A DNA stretch of 64,000 bases from Lutraria lutraria (taxonomy: Eukaryota > Mollusca > Bivalvia > Venerida > Mactridae). Position numbers and translations under genes: made by a program. The stretch spans positions 29,240,756-29,304,755 of the forward strand of contig OZ026834.1 in NCBI GenBank assembly GCA_964023205.1. Direction: 5' to 3'. Under the pieces are notes generated by a model. The model saw only the letters and a list, made by a program, of their open reading frames with translations. It had not been told where the DNA came from and ran no database searches. Of this stretch, positions 60,164-64,000 are shown piece after piece; position 1 is the first letter of the stretch, and every line of letters begins with the position of its first letter.

Positions 60164-60868
60164 TGTGTGTGTCTATGTTTCGGTGTGTTTTACGACAAGC
60201 TGCTTTAAAATACATGTACGAGTATAGTTTCAAAATGTATCCACTATTTATAGTGTTAGTGACGAAATCTGGTTAAAATTTGTATTCGATAACTTTTATA
60301 TTAATTTTTTAATTATGAAAAGGAAAACATTAAAGGAGATATTTTTTTGCTTTATGATTTAAATATAAGATAAGATTTTATTGAATCTGTACGACGAAGG
60401 CCATTAATTCCGCTGAAAGAAAAGAAGAAAAAAACAAACAAAAGGACAAACGAGGAGAAACTTCTACTTCAAAGGCTGGATTTATGGAACTTCTCCCATC
60501 AAAAAACAATAAATCATCGAAAACGTATTAATCACGATATCACAGAGTTGCGATACACTATTTTTCATTTGTTCCTATGATTATTTCATATGATAGAACA
60601 AACATCTAGTCATGATTAACAGTGTGTCGGAAGTCGAATGACAATCAAAAAGGCTGCGACCAAATTACAAACAATTTTCTGTTTGTTTTTCATTTTCTCA
60701 TCAAAAAGCTCGGTTATCCGACTCATGGCATCTACTTCTATGAAAAATGCGACAAAATCGCTTAAAAACAAGAACAAACAAAAAGCAGTCTGTGTTGTAT
60801 GGACGCTTGGAGCTCTGGAATAAATAGCGCGTTATTCGAGCGTTTGGGCAGATGTTTTTCCATAAACG

Positions 60869-60886
60869 GTAATGCGCGCGCATTAC
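60869..60886. repeat. 18-bp perfect palindrome GTAATGCGCGCGCATTAC
   Basis: A CpG-rich palindrome in a GC-richer block of the desert, flanked by CGGT/ACCG words on each side. Confidence 0.8.
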
Positions 60887-62600
60887 GACCGTTACCGCCG
60901 TTATTTTCAATAACACCGCGACAGTCAAAGGCTCCGAGATAAAAGCAACCAGAGAAATTTATTATAAAATTGTCATAAAATGTGAAATATCTTTAGAAAA
61001 GTTTCTGCCATCAACGTTAACTGTAAAATTTCTCTGATTGGCGGAGGATAAGGAAGACGCTTCGAAACAGCGCCGCGTTGGAGACGGGAATGAATTATTC
61101 GTCAGAGCACACGCTGTGAATTACATTTTATTTCACTGAACTTATTGTTGAATTTTGATTAAACAACACGTGCCTATAAAATAAATCAATGACTGTCGCC
61201 AATATCGAGTCAACAAAGGTGCAGCGTCAAAAGATGTAATTGTTTTTTGTTGTAATTATAATTATACCGAACAAAACATCATATTTTACGCTGTAATGAT
61301 TAAAAGAATTTTTGTTACTCGCAGAATCTATTCCATCGCTATGTAGGGATGAACACACTTTAGGATTTAACAAGAAATAAATAAAAACGTTCATAATTTC
61401 TAAATATCTCATACACTTGTAAAAACACGAAAACAATAATAAATTGGTAAAATTGATTAGCTGTATGAATGCTCAGACTTATGAATACTGAAAATTGTAA
61501 TATTTTTCGCCCAGCCTGAAATATCTTTTAAACAGTCATTGACTGATCAAAAGCCAAATCATTCTACACTGTGAAATATTTGTTTCCTTTAATATTTTGT
61601 TTTAAAGAGACTGCACAACAATGTAACGTGCGCAACATTATTTAAGACGGCAAAATTAATGTGTTTTTTTTTCTAGAAAAAAATCGAAAAAAAAGTTCAC
61701 TATTATTTTGATATTAATTTTCTACAATCCGAGGCGCATTTTCGTCTAATCTGCTGTATTCTTTTTCAGTTTTAAAGCGCGCTTATTCCGCGGCGTTTAA
61801 ATTCATATTAATATTTGTTGTAAAATTCATTATCTTCGAAGAACAAAGTGAAATATGATTCATATCGTCTGCTTCTTAGACCGCTGACCCTTTATATTCT
61901 AAAATAGGGATAATTACAAGGGGAGACTCCGCTTGAATTGAGCTTTATTAGAATGATAACCCTCAAATAGACTAAGGTCACGCAGTCAGACAAGCCCGGG
62001 AATTTGTCGTCTGCCGCGATATTGTTTTCCGAAGAAACAACGCGTCTATTTGGTACTGTATTGGAATCAAGCTTCAAGTAAACCACAAGAGTTCTAAAAA
62101 TAGCCAATTGGCAGATGTGGCGGCAGTTTCAAACAGCGCGTGCGCTTTTTTGTTCTAAGCTCGCACACAGCACGCGCTGAAGCCAAAGCAGGTGGAATTT
62201 CAGAAAAGGACGCTATGAAAAATCGATTAAGCCGTCTGCTTTCATTTTGAAAACAAAGTAAAGCAAATTTAATGAAATGTCGATGGACCATATGAGTCAA
62301 TTCCATATTTGGATAAAATCTTCAGTCAGCTAGTGTTAAGCATCGCCGTGCTACGTCCAGCCACCACAGGCTGTCGACTTAGTAAACAAACCAACACAGA
62401 CACACGACACGGTCCGTCAGCAAATATTTGAAGTCAAGTTTAGTTTGTTATAAAGTAAACACTTATATGGTCACTTAATAGAAATTACATGAAAACGATA
62501 GAATTCGAGACAATCAATGTGGTAATGATATCTTGAAATTAATCCGCGCGTCTCCTAAAATTAGAATCTAACATCCATTGTCATGTTTGCAGAATTACTG

Positions 62601-62602
<2 letters not shown>

Positions 62603-62649
<47 letters not shown>
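62603..62649 (+). repeat. (TC)n microsatellite, 47 bp
   Basis: Uninterrupted TC dinucleotides in intergenic DNA. Confidence 0.95.
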
Positions 62650-62651
<2 letters not shown>

Positions 62652-63003
62652 AACGACTCCTGACTCTTTCGTTGAGTTAAGAGCATACTCATTTCTGTTT
62701 AGCATTAAGTCGATTAACTTTTATTCTTGTCAGTATAAACAGTGAAAGAAATTATATTGAACGCATCTGTCAAAGGCAGTAAATAATTCTTAATGTTGCA
62801 TGTACAATGCATCTACTGCTTATTCTCCACATAATTGTCTTTTGTTATATTTCTGCTTGAATAATCAATCGTATTCTAGTTTTATTTATTACAAAGAATT
62901 AGCGATATTTAATATTTACTGGCGACGCAGTGGCAGTCAATTACATTACTGAAATAAATTTAAGCGCGTTAATTGTTAAATACTGTAACATATGACTGAA
63001 TAT

Positions 63004-63055
63004 GGGAGGTAACTCATTGTTCAGACAATCAATATAAGATTACGAGTTACCTCCC
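63004..63055. mobile_element. Short GGGAGGTAACTC fold-back element
   Basis: GGGAGGTAACTC (63004-63015) and its exact complement (63044-63055) enclose 28 bases. I recognise this terminus from widespread molluscan MITEs. The copy is a small deletion derivative. A related single end (GGGAAGTAACTC) lies at about 26113. Confidence 0.65.
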
Positions 63056-63615
63056 TTAGTGATCTGAATTTAAATCAGATAACACCGCCAATTAACTGTA
63101 ATCTTTATGTTGGATTTGGCATGAACTTTAGTGAAGTGAATTGTATTTCATTTTGTAAACAAACTCTTAAACTGACTAGAGAGGGAATTAATATAAATTT
63201 TTCTTACGTGCAAACTTACTGATAATGTTTAGAAAGTCTATAATGATATGGTTTCAAACAGTTTGACATGAAACCCAGATATGGTGTATATACATACGTA
63301 CAGTACTTCGACGACTGTTTATTAAATTTCAAGATTAGTTAAGTTGGTTTTATATTGACACTGGACAAGACGTTCGTCATGTCAATAGTCTTGCTATAAT
63401 AGATGAGTGTAGACTTGGGTTTAATAAAACTTCGCCAGTGAATCATTCTATTTCAAAGTGTTTCTTTTGATCCACAAACTTTAAAAAAATGTCATAATTT
63501 TAAAGTCATTTTTGATTACACGTATTGATAATATAACCGAAGATAGATAATCTATGGAACACTTAATAAGCTCTTAAATATTCCATGTTCCTTTCCTTGT
63601 TTTAATAACCGAAGA

Positions 63616-63653
63616 AGCAGCAGCAGCAGCAGCAGCAGCAGCAAGCAGCAGCA
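63616..63653 (+). repeat. (AGC)n microsatellite
   Basis: About twelve AGC units with one inserted A. Not within a frame that looks coding. Confidence 0.95.
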
Positions 63654-64000
63654 TTAAGGTTATTAAATAAAAAATGTAAAAAAACGAACATAAAAAATAA
63701 ATTAGCTGAAGTACTTGAACGATTATGTGTCGCACTTCTTAAAAACATGCTGTGGTCCCAATTTATCAACATGTAAATCTAGCCAAAACGCCAGGGATTC
63801 TTTTATTCGTGGATAAAATCGCCAGATAAGTTTATTATTTACGACCAAACAGTCAGATAAGGCACTTTAAGTACGAGATTGTGACTACATGACTATTAAG
63901 TCAGAACTATTTCAAAATCATGCGAATTTAATAACGATGTGCGAAAAAGTTGAAACGGCGTAAAGTGATGTGTGGTTATGTTGAGAAGATATCAAAAAAA

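Larger units (their letters stand above)
60164..64000. other. Right-edge intergenic region
   Basis: No gene supported. GC-richer, CpG-containing blocks at 60.8-61.1 kb and 61.8-62.4 kb carry palindromic and TCGTCTG words. The remainder is AT-rich with the listed microsatellites and one fold-back element. Confidence 0.4.

Overview
This window is AT-rich animal DNA with very little coding sequence and many transposable-element remnants. The type of repeat points to a mollusc, probably a bivalve: tRNA-derived SINEs ending in (AAAC)n-like tails, small elements with TACAGT..ACTGTA ends, GGGAGGTAACTC inverted repeats, and CCCCGATC-type dispersed repeats. The two recognisable genes agree with a protostome animal. 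The lineage is inferred from memory of repeat types and was not tested by a search.

Two loci are well supported, both on the minus strand. At 36155-37510 is a complete, intronless insulinoma-associated zinc-finger gene (INSM1 type), with an N-terminal SNAG repressor motif, a PLDL co-repressor motif, six zinc fingers and the family's conserved C-terminus. It has a TATA box and a GC box about 290-350 bp upstream. At 23041-23100 is the first coding exon of a ryanodine receptor gene (20 residues ending FLRT, then a consensus donor). The rest of that gene lies off the left edge, so most of positions 1-23040 is probably its first intron. A second ATG exon of exactly 20 codons, with a consensus donor in the same phase, lies inside that intron at 5207-5266. 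It may be an alternative first exon or the start of another gene.

Layout: 1-23 kb is intron filled with SINEs, hAT-like and Tc1/mariner-like small elements and several minisatellites. 23.1-34.5 kb is intergenic, with a 200-N assembly gap, tRNA-like SINE heads and a 25-bp satellite-like array. 34.5-36.15 kb is the probable INSM1 3' region. 37.5-64 kb is a gene desert upstream of INSM1, with octamer motifs, a strand-biased TCGTCTG motif, possible unassigned exons at 52.8-54.1 kb, and large tandem arrays at 54.8-55.1 and 57.3-58.3 kb.

The observation most worth following is in the INSM1 3' region. A 409-bp block holds 17 copies of GTGCAAT in the mRNA sense, 14 of them as GTGCAATA, spaced about 14 nt apart. 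This is the seed match for the miR-92/25 microRNA family. If the block is transcribed, this mRNA carries an unusually dense single-microRNA target array.
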